Under the pieces are notes generated by a model, which was not told the DNA's origin, did no database searches, and worked only from the letters and a program-made list of their open reading frames with translations. From assembly GCA_016700115.1 (NCBI GenBank), contig CP064999.1, positions 5,017,501 to 5,081,500 on the forward strand: a stretch of DNA of 64,000 nucleotides, read 5' to 3'. The DNA comes from Sphingobacteriales bacterium. Lineage in GTDB: Bacteria > Bacteroidota > Bacteroidia > Chitinophagales > UBA2359. Positions 36,549-46,117 of this stretch are shown here, piece after piece. Both the position numbers and the translations under genes were made by a program. How positions within the stretch are numbered: the first letter of the stretch is position 1; every line of letters begins with the position of its first letter.

Positions 36549-39482
36549 CTAAAATTTTTGAACCCTTGGTTTCCTGTTGTTCTTGTTTTTACCAAACTTC
36601 CACCAAATCAAAACAAAAAACGCTAAACCACCGATTGTCAGAACAATGGCTCCGATAAAAGGAAGCAATTGAATTTTACCAATCTGATTGTCAAACCCTC
36701 TCGGACTACCTGTTTGAATGGATGCCGCCCAAAAAAAGGGATGGGCTGAAAGCATATTTAAAGAGGGATTTTGGAGATAGCTTAATTTGGCTTGCCTTAG
36801 TGCTTCGGGCAAACCGAGATGGTTCTTTGTTGAATATTGGTAGAATTTGGTCATAATATCTGCAGTTGCACAATCGTTGACAGACCATAAAGTGGTGATT
36901 AAACTGGAACAGCCGGCATATAAGAATCCTCTGCTCAAACTCATGACCCCTTCACCTCGTTCCCATTTCCCAATGCCGGTATTGCAAGCACTGAGCACAG
37001 TTAGCTGAGCATTTACCGGTAAGGTGTATAATTCATAAGCCATCAATGGCCGGTCTGTAAAATATATTTTACTTTGCATGGGCTGATCATTATCAATACA
37101 GGCGTGAGTGGCGAGATGTATCACCTCGAAGTCATTAGCGTCTGACAAAAACTGATTTTTGGTGGCTTTTTTAGCTTGCACTGTTTTACCACCTGTAAAT
37201 CGTTGAATGTCGGTAATTTCTTTTTGATTGCATTGCAGCGGTAATAAGTCTTCTGAATCACAATCGTTTCTTATTTCCAACCTGTTTTCCTTAGAATGTT
37301 CATTAAAATCGGGAGCAAAGCCTATCCAATTGCCGGTTTGATTGGCTTTAGCATTGCGAAGCGTCGTTTCTGCAAGTAAAGCGGCAGAAGGAGCATAGCC
37401 AATAGCAAACCGGTTAATCAAATAAGGGGTATGAGTGGGCCGGTAATCGGTTTTAAGTGTGTCGGGCAACTCGGTCAGCAAAGTTTCAAATGGCAGATAG
37501 TTTAACTGCCCATCCGGTATAAAAGTCAAACGGGAGATATTATCCGGCAATTGTTTTAACAATGGCTCTAACAGTAAACGATAAAGCTGATTGCCTGTCC
37601 GGGCAAATTGGCGGTAGTTTTCGTTAGCATTTGTGCTTTGGGAAGGCATCGCGATTTGGCTGATCAATTGGTCCAGCAACAGACTTAACAAAGTATCCGT
37701 GTGAAATCTGTAAAAGGCAGTTTTTGATTGTGTCAGTCCTACTGCTATTAACTCATCAGGCATCATGAAATATGCTATCAGGGCGGTGGTATCGGTAAGA
37801 ATTTGTTGTCGGAGTAATTGAATATCAGAAGCCTGTATCGCAGAATTTAGATTTCGATAGTTTTTATACTGTTGCTGAACCTGTGAATTAAATTTTTCCA
37901 GATTTCGTTTAAACATAAAAAGACTGTCCTGTTGAGCAGCATCAGGTTGATAAGTGTTTGCAAGTCTGTAAATATCCAGTTCTAAAGTTCTCTTTTGCTC
38001 TAAGATACTATCGGGCAAATTAGCAAATTGCAGGGTCTCTGTTTCTCTGAGCGATTCTAATAATGTTGCTGCTTTGCCATATTCCATTAGCGTCAGGGTT
38101 TTATCAAAATCCTCCGGTTTTTGTGTAATCTGATATAAAACGGCGGCAGTTTTAACGGTCTCAGTCAAGGTTTCGTAAGCATAATTTCCCAGATATAGTT
38201 TTGCTTCCTGTGCACTGTAAGCAAGGCGCATGAGTGAAGACTGCTGCACTGCCAGTTCGTATGTTGCTAAAGCCAAATTGAGATGCTGAAGCTGATTGTC
38301 GTTTTGATATAGCCGGTAAAAAGACCTTGCCTTTTGAGTGAGTGCTGTAAATATGAATGGCTCGGGGTAATAGGTTGAGATAGTTGGGTTTTCAAGAGCA
38401 TTGTCCGGAGAAAATTCCGGAATAAGTGCAATCAGGGCATCCTGATAATGTTCAACTGCAAGTTTGGTTTCTGTGGGTTGTGAAAAGTACAAATTACCGA
38501 TACTGACCTGAATTCGAGCCAATTCCCGATGATGACTTCCATAAGCTTGCCCGGCATAATTCAGTGCTTGGCGATAGTTTTCCAATGCAGGTGCAAATTG
38601 ATTTTGTGCTGCAAAAACTTCTCCCATGATATTATATACCGATGCAATATAGTCGGGTTGAGTTTTAGCTTGTGTTTTAAACAGGCGGAGCGCTTCCCTG
38701 CAATTTTGCAAAGTATAATCGTATTGCTTTTGGTGAAGATAAGTATCTGCCTGATTGGTTGTAAAAATTGCAATTTGCAGCGTATCAATTCCCGGCAATG
38801 AAATTGCCTGACGGTAATGAAACAACTCGCGGTCATAGTCTTCAAGGTATCTGTAAACAATGGCCAGATCACTATGAACATTGGCTGCTGCGGCATTTTC
38901 GTCTAACTGAATATTTAGCTGAAGTGCTTTTTGCAGGTAATCTATGGCTTTGTAATAATCCAGGCGGCGGGTATAGATATTGCCTGCGTTTTTATAAATC
39001 TGAGCACAAAGAGCGTCTTTTCTTTCATTGTCTTCAAAGTTTTTAAGCGCATTTTCATAAGCAAAAAGCGCTTGTGTATAATCCCCGGTTTTGCTGAATG
39101 AAATGCCTAAAAAAGCTTTTAATTTGCCGATTGTTTTATGTTTTGGCGGCAGATATTTTTCAGCAGTGTCGGTTTGTGCCTTTAGAAATTGGGCAGCTTT
39201 ATGATGTTCGTTTTCTTTGCGATAAATCCCCCTTATCTCTAACACACTTTGTTCCCATTTATCCCATTGTTTAGAAAGTTGAAAATATTTTATCGCTTGA
39301 TTATATATAATCAAGGCCGAATCCGGTTGATTTTGTTTGTATAGTTCAGCAGCTACTAAAACCAAACTGTCTGCAGAAACTGATTTTGTATTTATTGGAT
39401 GTTGCTTCATATCAGCTTTATTGCTCAATATCATATTTACAGAAAGCAATAAAACACTAAAAATTAACCATAGAATTCGCAT
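36549..39482 (-). CDS. CHAT-domain protease with TPR repeats, membrane-anchored
   Basis: From ATG 39482 the product is about 977 aa. A signal or anchor segment (ILWLIFSVLLLSVNMIL) is followed by many TPR units (~60-400; e.g. YKAIDYLQKALQLNIQLDENA). The C-terminal CHAT domain (~640-930) has the catalytic His in VIHLATHACIDNDQP and Cys in LTVLSACNTGIGKWERGEG. A membrane helix follows (LLPFIGAIVLTIGGLAFFVLIWW) and a short basic tail. CHAT is a caspase-like peptidase fold; TPR-CHAT proteins are known in effector and defence complexes, but the target here is unknown. No obvious partner gene is adjacent. Confidence 0.86.
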   Translation of the reverse strand: MRILWLIFSVLLLSVNMILSNKADMKQHPINTKSVSADSLVLVAAELYKQNQPDSALIIYNQAIKYFQLSKQWDKWEQSVLEIRGIYRKENEHHKAAQFLKAQTDTAEKYLPPKHKTIGKLKAFLGISFSKTGDYTQALFAYENALKNFEDNERKDALCAQIYKNAGNIYTRRLDYYKAIDYLQKALQLNIQLDENAAAANVHSDLAIVYRYLEDYDRELFHYRQAISLPGIDTLQIAIFTTNQADTYLHQKQYDYTLQNCREALRLFKTQAKTQPDYIASVYNIMGEVFAAQNQFAPALENYRQALNYAGQAYGSHHRELARIQVSIGNLYFSQPTETKLAVEHYQDALIALIPEFSPDNALENPTISTYYPEPFIFTALTQKARSFYRLYQNDNQLQHLNLALATYELAVQQSSLMRLAYSAQEAKLYLGNYAYETLTETVKTAAVLYQITQKPEDFDKTLTLMEYGKAATLLESLRETETLQFANLPDSILEQKRTLELDIYRLANTYQPDAAQQDSLFMFKRNLEKFNSQVQQQYKNYRNLNSAIQASDIQLLRQQILTDTTALIAYFMMPDELIAVGLTQSKTAFYRFHTDTLLSLLLDQLISQIAMPSQSTNANENYRQFARTGNQLYRLLLEPLLKQLPDNISRLTFIPDGQLNYLPFETLLTELPDTLKTDYRPTHTPYLINRFAIGYAPSAALLAETTLRNAKANQTGNWIGFAPDFNEHSKENRLEIRNDCDSEDLLPLQCNQKEITDIQRFTGGKTVQAKKATKNQFLSDANDFEVIHLATHACIDNDQPMQSKIYFTDRPLMAYELYTLPVNAQLTVLSACNTGIGKWERGEGVMSLSRGFLYAGCSSLITTLWSVNDCATADIMTKFYQYSTKNHLGLPEALRQAKLSYLQNPSLNMLSAHPFFWAASIQTGSPRGFDNQIGKIQLLPFIGAIVLTIGGLAFFVLIWWKFGKNKNNRKPRVQKF

Positions 39483-39534
39483 AGAATTGCAATAAAGTGC
39501 GAAAAATATTAGCAAACTTAATTTAAAAAAATGC

Positions 39535-39542
39535 TACTTTTG
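39535..39542 (+). promoter_or_regulatory. -7-like element upstream of ftsK
   Basis: TACTTTTG fits TAnnTTTG, 72 nt before the ATG at 39615. No convincing TTTG is seen at the expected upstream distance. Confidence 0.3.
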
Positions 39543-39614
39543 CCAGACAAACAATAACTTTGCAATAAATCACAACCGTTATATCAGCGTTTCCGGTTAA
39601 TAGCCCAACAAATT

Positions 39615-42158
39615 ATGGCCACCAAAAAAACCACATCTACTACGAGTAAAAAAACAACAACCGGCAATACAGGTACGTCAGGTAGCAGAAAAACCTCTAC
39701 CTCATCGGTAGCTTTGCGAAAGTTGCGTATAAATATCGTCAAATTTCTAAAAACCGAAGGATTTCAAAAAGCAACCGGATTCTTCTTTTGGTTGATGGCT
39801 GCTTTTTTAGGCATTGCCCTGATTTCATTTATAGTAAAAAGCTGGGGAAGCGATTACAGTTATGTTCAAAACATTGGTTTTTTAGACACGGTGTTTGATG
39901 CCGAAGTCCATACTGAAAACTGGCTCGGAAGATTGGGCAGCTATCTTTCACATTTGTTTTTCTACCGCCTTTTCGGGCTTTCTTCTTTCATTTTAGTCGG
40001 AGTATTGTTTATGACCGGAAGAAAACTGATTTATAATCTTCAACAATACTCGCTTGCTAAACTCTATCGAAACAGTTTTATCCTGTTGGTATTGGGAAGT
40101 ACTTTGCTTAGTTTTCTGTTTTCATATTTTACTTTTCCTTTTGGTGGTTGGTTGGGTAATTATTTTTCCCAATGGCTCACCTCTTTTATGGGTTTTCCGG
40201 GCACCTTTTTCTTTCTGGTTTTTTGTGTTGCTTTAGTGTTGATATTTATGTTTAAGCTGAGTATTCAAGTGCCTGCCTTTACCGGTTTTTCAGCTAAATT
40301 TCCCTGGTTGCAAAAACTATCTGCCGTGTTCAATACATCGGCTCCTTCAAATCTTAAAGAACGAAGAAGGCGAAATCTTCAGGAATCTATCTCAGATGAA
40401 GAAGAAGACAATGATTTAATGGATGAAGACGAAGAAGTGGCAGAATTTGAAAGAGGCAAGCAAATCCAACTCGATTTTGATCAGCAGTTACAAGCACGAA
40501 TTAACCGAAAAAAGAAACTGCCTCCTCCCAACCCGGGTGAATTGCTGATAGAAACAGTTCCACCTGACAGAGCCGAAACAGACATCGAAAAAGAAGACCA
40601 CACCACAGAAACAGAAACGGAAGAATACGACCCAACTTTAGAACTCAGTAAATATACAAAACCCGAAATTGACCTTTTGGATAAGTATGGGCGGGATTTA
40701 CACCCCGTTGAGATGCTTGCCGTCAGTCGTGAAGAACTGGAACGCAACAAAGAGCAGATTATTGAAACTTTGCTGAACTACAATATTGAAATTACCAGCA
40801 TTGTTGCCACTCCGGGACCTACTGTAACCCTTTACGAAATTGTTCCCGCTCCGGGTGTCCGTATTTCCCGCATTCGCAATCTCGAAGACGATATTGCCCT
40901 TAGCCTTGCTGCTTTGGGCATCCGAATCATAGCTCCGATGCCGGGTAAAGGCACCATTGGAATTGAAGTACCCAATCAAAACAAAGAAACTGTTTCGCTT
41001 CGCTCGTTGATTGCCTCTGAAAAATTCCAGCAAACAAAAATGGTGCTGCCCATAGCACTCGGTAAAACAATCTCGGACGAAAACTTTATTGCGGATTTGT
41101 CAAAAATGCCGCACCTGCTTTTGGCGGGCTCAACAGGTCAAGGAAAATCTGTCTGCCTGAACAGCATTCTTATATCCTTGGTTTATAAAAAACATCCGGC
41201 CGAATTGAAGTTTGTAATGATAGACCCTAAAAAGGTGGAACTTTCATTGTACAATGTAATTGAAAAGCATTTTTTGGCCAAACTTCCCGGCAGCGATGAA
41301 CCGATAATTACCGATACCCAAAAGGTGATTCACACCCTCAACGCCCTTTGTATCGAAATGGACGAGCGCTACAACCTGTTAAAAAAAGCTTATGTGCGCA
41401 ATATTGCCGAATATAACCGCAAGTTTAAACAACGGAAACTAAACCCCGAAAAAGGTCATAGGTTTTTACCCTATATCGTGTTGGTAATAGATGAATTTGC
41501 CGATTTGATAATGACTGCCGGGAAAGAGGTAGAAATGCCTTTGGCAAGGCTGGCACAACTCTCGCGAGCGGTCGGGCTGCATTTAGTTATCGCTACTCAA
41601 AGACCTACCGTAAACATTATTACCGGTACCATTAAAGCGAACTTCCCTGTCCGCGTGGCTTTCAGAGTTACGGCTAAGGTCGACTCCCGAACCATTCTTG
41701 ACCAAGGTGGTGCAAATCAACTGATTGGAAGCGGAGATATGCTTTTATCTATTGGCGGAGATATCATAAGATTGCAGGGCGCATTTGTGGACACCCATGA
41801 AGTTGAGCGGGTTGCCGAATTTATCGGAGAACAACAAGGCTATGCAGATGCTTTTCTTTTGCCGGAATACCGCGACGAAGACGAAACTTTGGGCAGCAAC
41901 AGCAGCAATATGGAGTTTGACGATATGTTTGACGAAGCTGCCTATGTTGTAGTACAGCATCAGCAAGGTTCTACTTCTTTAATACAACGGCGTTTAAAAC
42001 TCGGCTATAATCGTGCAGGTCGGATTATGGACCAATTGGAAGCAGCCGGAATTGTTGGCCCTAATGCGGGCAGCAAGGCAAGAGAAGTTTTAGTGAGCGA
42101 TCTATACGAATTAGATAACCTGTTGCAACACCTGCAAGCCGAAAAAAAACGGGTATAA
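39615..42158 (+). CDS. ftsK: DNA translocase FtsK
   Basis: The protein (847 aa) pumps chromosomal DNA at the division septum. The N-terminus is basic and Thr-rich, then come four or so membrane helices (~60-220), an acidic linker (ESISDEEEDNDLMDEDEE at ~262), and the motor: beta region SIVATPGPTVTLYEIVPAPGVR, Walker A LAGSTGQGKSVCLN, Walker B IVLVIDEFADLIM, and VIATQRPTVNIITGTIKANFP. The C-terminal gamma winged helix is SLIQRRLKLGYNRAGRIMDQLEAAGIVGP. The loop in Walker A is GSTGQGKS, with Gln where Ser is common. Length is normal for the phylum. Confidence 0.95.
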   Translation: MATKKTTSTTSKKTTTGNTGTSGSRKTSTSSVALRKLRINIVKFLKTEGFQKATGFFFWLMAAFLGIALISFIVKSWGSDYSYVQNIGFLDTVFDAEVHTENWLGRLGSYLSHLFFYRLFGLSSFILVGVLFMTGRKLIYNLQQYSLAKLYRNSFILLVLGSTLLSFLFSYFTFPFGGWLGNYFSQWLTSFMGFPGTFFFLVFCVALVLIFMFKLSIQVPAFTGFSAKFPWLQKLSAVFNTSAPSNLKERRRRNLQESISDEEEDNDLMDEDEEVAEFERGKQIQLDFDQQLQARINRKKKLPPPNPGELLIETVPPDRAETDIEKEDHTTETETEEYDPTLELSKYTKPEIDLLDKYGRDLHPVEMLAVSREELERNKEQIIETLLNYNIEITSIVATPGPTVTLYEIVPAPGVRISRIRNLEDDIALSLAALGIRIIAPMPGKGTIGIEVPNQNKETVSLRSLIASEKFQQTKMVLPIALGKTISDENFIADLSKMPHLLLAGSTGQGKSVCLNSILISLVYKKHPAELKFVMIDPKKVELSLYNVIEKHFLAKLPGSDEPIITDTQKVIHTLNALCIEMDERYNLLKKAYVRNIAEYNRKFKQRKLNPEKGHRFLPYIVLVIDEFADLIMTAGKEVEMPLARLAQLSRAVGLHLVIATQRPTVNIITGTIKANFPVRVAFRVTAKVDSRTILDQGGANQLIGSGDMLLSIGGDIIRLQGAFVDTHEVERVAEFIGEQQGYADAFLLPEYRDEDETLGSNSSNMEFDDMFDEAAYVVVQHQQGSTSLIQRRLKLGYNRAGRIMDQLEAAGIVGPNAGSKAREVLVSDLYELDNLLQHLQAEKKRV

Positions 42159-42254
42159 CCGAAAAAAGGGATTTGCATTTTTCTTTTTTGCCTTTTCAGT
42201 GTAAATGTTTTTTTCTAATTCGACCTCGCACCGCAAAAGTTGAATGCCTATCCT

Positions 42255-43109
42255 ATGAAGATACTTAATTTCGACAACCAGAAAAACACTCATAAACCGG
42301 AGAATTTCAGCCCGTTAAGAGAAAAAATGCATGAAATCATTTTTGAAGCTGAAACACCAGCCGGTAAATTTTTTGATGTGGTTTTGTTGCTCATGATATT
42401 GCTGAGCATCATCGTGTTAATGCTCGAAACTGTCCCTTCTTTAGCAGCAAAATGGGGTGATGTATTTTATAAAATGGAATGGGTCATCACCATTTTTTTT
42501 ACCATAGAATATATTTGCCGCTTGTATTGTGTGTATAAACCTGTTGCTTATGCCAAAAGCTTTTTCGGGATCATAGATATTGTTTCCATCCTGCCGGTTT
42601 ATCTCGATTTGTTTTTTCCCGGCGCTCATTCTTTGTTGGTTATCAGAGGCTTGCGCCTGCTGCGTATTTTCCGGATTTTTAAGTTGGACATCTTTTTAAA
42701 TCAAGGCAATATTATTGTAACCGCTTTGAAAGAAAGTTTGCCCAAAATGACCGTTTTCCTGTTCTTTATCTTGGTTTGTGTTTGTATCTTTGGTTCCGTA
42801 CTTTACCTGATTGAGCATACTGTCAATCCGGAGTTCGAAAGTATCCCTATCAGTATTTACTGGGCAATTGTAACCCTAACTACAGTGGGATATGGGGACA
42901 TCAGCCCTGACACAGGTTTGGGAAAGTTTCTGGCATCTGTCATTATGATACTTGGTTATTCAATAATTGCCGTACCAACAGGCATCGTAACTTCTGCCCT
43001 TATTCAGGCAAAAAAAACATATACGACCATCAACTGCAATAACTGTGGCAAATACGGACACGATGAAGATGCTGTTTATTGTAAATATTGTGGCTGCCTG
43101 TTAGAATAA
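42255..43109 (+). CDS. Voltage-gated K+ channel with a C-terminal zinc ribbon
   Basis: The product (284 aa from ATG 42255; the frame runs from a TTG at 42240) has six membrane helices. S4 carries regularly spaced Arg (IRGLRLLRIFRIFKL, ~130-145), and the pore loop has the K+ filter TVGYGD (~215). After S6 comes a short linker and a Cys4 treble-clef or ribbon: CNNCGKYGH then YCKYCGCLLE (~262-284). Such a ribbon is unusual on a bacterial Kv channel and could sense zinc or redox state. It lies 96 nt downstream of ftsK on the same strand. Confidence 0.86.
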   Translation: MKILNFDNQKNTHKPENFSPLREKMHEIIFEAETPAGKFFDVVLLLMILLSIIVLMLETVPSLAAKWGDVFYKMEWVITIFFTIEYICRLYCVYKPVAYAKSFFGIIDIVSILPVYLDLFFPGAHSLLVIRGLRLLRIFRIFKLDIFLNQGNIIVTALKESLPKMTVFLFFILVCVCIFGSVLYLIEHTVNPEFESIPISIYWAIVTLTTVGYGDISPDTGLGKFLASVIMILGYSIIAVPTGIVTSALIQAKKTYTTINCNNCGKYGHDEDAVYCKYCGCLLE

Positions 43110-43296
43110 AACTTGGGGTTCTCTTTTAACAGCTTACCCGAAACAAACAAGTTTTTAATAGTGCATTTCATACTCACAAATAATGCCTGTTATCAAAACA
43201 TTGGCAGATGCGTTGTTTGAATTTTCATTTTGCCAAATCTTTTTAGTCTTTCATGTTGTTATGACTGAAGTTTATACTTTCAAAATAGTACAGGAT

Positions 43297-43701
43297 ATGA
43301 AAGTTGAAGTTTGGGATACATATATTCCGGATAAACAAGGAGATGTTTTACATTTTGATATTATTGTTCCCGAAAAGACCCCATCTGCTCAGGTTTATCA
43401 GTTCGGGAATACTTATTTAAACAGCATTGATGTATTTGAATATGGCAAACTGAATTCCGGTCTGTGTCAGTTATGTCATATTGAACAGCCCTCTGACGAA
43501 ATGCTCAATGATATATCTAAACAAGGATATTATATCCTTCCTTTGAGTAGTATTCCTGCAAATTTACCCCAAGACCCGAAACGATCTGATTATATTCTCC
43601 ATCTTCGCGCATTTTACCCGCAGTATCGTTTTGCAGATTTTAGAAAATTAACCACAGACGAGGTCATTCAAATTTACCTGGATCTTACCTCCAACCGTTA
43701 A
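43297..43701 (+). CDS. DUF2024-family protein
   Basis: From ATG 43297 the product is 134 aa and opens with VEVWDTYIPDKQGDVLHFDIIVPE, the DUF2024 signature, followed by FGNTYLNSID and the Cys pair in GLCQLCHIE, then GYYILPL. A C-terminal extension of about 35 residues (HLRAFYPQYRFADFRKLTTDEVIQIYLDL) goes beyond the usual domain. The frame extends upstream to 43183, but the family start is MKVEVWDTY. The molecular function is unknown. The Cys-Cys-His pattern could bind metal. Confidence 0.65.
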   Translation: MKVEVWDTYIPDKQGDVLHFDIIVPEKTPSAQVYQFGNTYLNSIDVFEYGKLNSGLCQLCHIEQPSDEMLNDISKQGYYILPLSSIPANLPQDPKRSDYILHLRAFYPQYRFADFRKLTTDEVIQIYLDLTSNR

Positions 43702-43724
43702 TTGAAATCACACGTTTTTCCCTT

Positions 43725-44282
43725 ATGATACAGTTCTCCATAGCTGAAACCTCGAACGATTTAGTTGCAATTCTTGATTTGCAAAAAGCCAATTTAGCTG
43801 CATCCCTGACTCCTTTCGAAATCCAATCGCAGGGATTTGTAACCGTTACTCATAAATACGACGAGTTGTCTGCACTGAACGAGTTAGAAAATCATATCAT
43901 AGCTAAAGAGGGAGACAAAGTGATCGGCTATGTTTTGGCAATGACCAAAGCTTCTGCTACTGCCTTACCTGTTCTTGAACCGATGTTTGTGGTATTTGAC
44001 CAAATAAATTACCAAAACAAACCTGTGTCAAATTACCGGTATCTTGTTGTAGGTCAGGTTTGTATAGATAAGGAGTACCGGGGCAAAGGCATTTTTGACC
44101 AAATTTATACTGCTTATAAAAACAGGTTTCAATCTAAATACGATTTTGCCATTACCGAAATCGCGGCTACAAACCTGCGTTCACAAAAGGCACATCAACG
44201 AATTGGCTTTAAAGAGCTTCACCGTTACTTCGCACCCGACCAAACCGAATGGAGTATCGTTATCTGGGATTGGAATAACTGA
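43725..44282 (+). CDS. GNAT-family N-acetyltransferase
   Basis: The protein (185 aa) has the GNAT fold: VIGYVLAMTK (~66), VVGQVCIDKEYRGKGIFDQIYTAY with motif A (Q/RxxGxG-like RGKGIF, ~116), and AITEIAATNLRSQKAHQRIGFKEL for motif B (~145-168). It should transfer an acetyl group from acetyl-CoA to a small molecule or protein amine; the acceptor cannot be read from sequence. It follows the DUF2024 gene after 23 nt and is probably in the same transcript. The glycogen synthase gene ends 26 nt away on the other strand. Confidence 0.82.
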   Translation: MIQFSIAETSNDLVAILDLQKANLAASLTPFEIQSQGFVTVTHKYDELSALNELENHIIAKEGDKVIGYVLAMTKASATALPVLEPMFVVFDQINYQNKPVSNYRYLVVGQVCIDKEYRGKGIFDQIYTAYKNRFQSKYDFAITEIAATNLRSQKAHQRIGFKELHRYFAPDQTEWSIVIWDWNN

Positions 44283-44308
44283 ACAACTGATACTTTATGG
44301 GTTAGGAT

Positions 44309-46117
44309 TTACCTTTTATTGTACATTGCCCATTGATAGGCTTTTTCATAAAACCGGTAAAGGATGTTCCAGTCAAATTCGGCGGCAACATTTTCGGCCT
44401 GATTGCGCTGTGCGATGCGTTCGCGCCGCGATTTTTGAACAAAGGTGAACATTTTAAAAGCAAGGTCATTTGCCGAATCGTCAAAACGCTTATTAAACCG
44501 ATTGACCACATAGATTCCTTTTTGGTGATAATTTTCTATATTTTTTTCCACAAAATCACCAAACCCGGCCAAATCGCTCGTTACTGCGGGAACTCCGCTT
44601 GCCAAAGCTTCCAAGGGTGTATAGCCCCAGGGTTCGTAATAGCTTGGGAAAACCCCCAAATGACATCCGCGTACAAACTGCGTATAATCCATACCAAATA
44701 AAGGACTGGTTGAAGTTATAAAGTCGGGATGGTAAACAATTTTTACCGGATCGTCCGGCTTGTTAAACAACCCTTCGCGGCGGATAAACTGAATAATGGG
44801 GTCCGCATTATCGTTTGTCAGGGTATGCGTAACAACTATGGGCAATTGGTCAGATTTCCAGGCCTGAACACTGCGGCGAAGTCTAAGCCGCCAATATTCA
44901 TCAATAAACTCATTCATGGCGGGCAATTTTGGATTGGTGCCCGCAGCTACTTCAAAAAACAATCGTTCTCCAACCTGTTTGGTGATGGCTTCACAAGTTT
45001 GTTTGATTTCTTCCAATGAAGCTCTTAACTGAAGCACCAAAGGATTGATGGTATGAAAAGGCTGTTTGGTAACCATAAACATGACCACGGTTTTATTGAC
45101 CCTGTACCTCTTCATCAAATAGTTGAGTCGTTTGATGGCTTCCAATGTCAGGTCATAGCCTTTGTTGACAAACTCAAACCTGCCGGAAGTAAAGAAATAA
45201 AGGGTTTCGTTGAGGTCAAACTTATAATTGTGGAAAAAATGCCCCATGATAAACTGGTTAATTTTTTCCTTATACTCTTTGTGCAAAACCTGAAACTCGT
45301 GCAGGGCTTCATATCGCTCAATGTTTAAACCGTTTGGTGTTACGACATCCGGTTTTCTGCCGAGAAAATACAGACATTCACGGCCGGTAATATCGCTGAC
45401 CGTGGTAAAAGCATCGGAATATAAAGCGGCAATTCTTTCTATACCGGCCGGTCCTTCAACGCCAAATTTTGCTGCTTCGCGCTGCCAGTTATACAGGGGG
45501 AGGTTTTGGTAAAAATGGGTATCGCCCCCGCAAAGATAACGCCCCAATTGCGTGGCATGAGTGGTGAACACAATTTTTGCCGGCATTTTCATACGGCGCA
45601 TATCCGGTATTGGGGTTGCTGCCATCCATTCGTGAAAATGAGCGATGATGGGGTTTTGATTGGCATCAACCTGCATCACTAATCGCTTTAAAAATTCCAG
45701 CATAGCATGTCCGAATGCCATCACCCCATTGACTAAATCGCTGTGTTCAGGCAAAGGGATACGATGTGCTTTCCAAAACTCATAGCGTATCTGAGGTAAT
45801 TTATGACCAATTGATGCGAGGTTGAACAAAACAACTTTGGGGCGACCTGTAATCAGCCAATGACCGTAATGAACTTCAAATCCAGCTTGTTGCATCAATT
45901 GTACGGTCCGTCCAATAGGGTCGTTAAAATCATTGGTCGGCTCAAATTCCGACATCGCATGTTGACGAACATAAGGACCCATCAGCAAATACCTGCTCCC
46001 CCATTTTTCAACTGCTGCCGGAACTTTACTCCTCAACACGGTATAAATTCCTCCCACCTGATTGCATACTTCCCATGCCGCTTCTACAAGCAAGGGTAGT
46101 TTGTTGTCTATATTCAT
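44309..46117 (-). CDS. Glycogen synthase, eukaryote-like GT3 type
   Basis: The enzyme (602 aa) elongates glycogen from a nucleotide sugar. The opening LLVEAAWEVCNQVGGIYTVLRSK (~8-30) is the GT3 hallmark, with RYLLMGPYVRQ after it. Other conserved parts are HFHEWMAATPIPDMRR (~165), VFTTHATQLGRYLCG (~187), VVTPNGLNIERYEALHEFQ (~262) and SYYEPWGYTPLEALASGVPAVTSDLAGFG (~510-538). GT3 enzymes are best known from animals and fungi, but many Bacteroidota carry one. It differs from the usual bacterial GT5 GlgA. The neighbour is a 1.4-kb repeat-rich spacer upstream. Confidence 0.88.
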   Translation of the reverse strand: MNIDNKLPLLVEAAWEVCNQVGGIYTVLRSKVPAAVEKWGSRYLLMGPYVRQHAMSEFEPTNDFNDPIGRTVQLMQQAGFEVHYGHWLITGRPKVVLFNLASIGHKLPQIRYEFWKAHRIPLPEHSDLVNGVMAFGHAMLEFLKRLVMQVDANQNPIIAHFHEWMAATPIPDMRRMKMPAKIVFTTHATQLGRYLCGGDTHFYQNLPLYNWQREAAKFGVEGPAGIERIAALYSDAFTTVSDITGRECLYFLGRKPDVVTPNGLNIERYEALHEFQVLHKEYKEKINQFIMGHFFHNYKFDLNETLYFFTSGRFEFVNKGYDLTLEAIKRLNYLMKRYRVNKTVVMFMVTKQPFHTINPLVLQLRASLEEIKQTCEAITKQVGERLFFEVAAGTNPKLPAMNEFIDEYWRLRLRRSVQAWKSDQLPIVVTHTLTNDNADPIIQFIRREGLFNKPDDPVKIVYHPDFITSTSPLFGMDYTQFVRGCHLGVFPSYYEPWGYTPLEALASGVPAVTSDLAGFGDFVEKNIENYHQKGIYVVNRFNKRFDDSANDLAFKMFTFVQKSRRERIAQRNQAENVAAEFDWNILYRFYEKAYQWAMYNKR

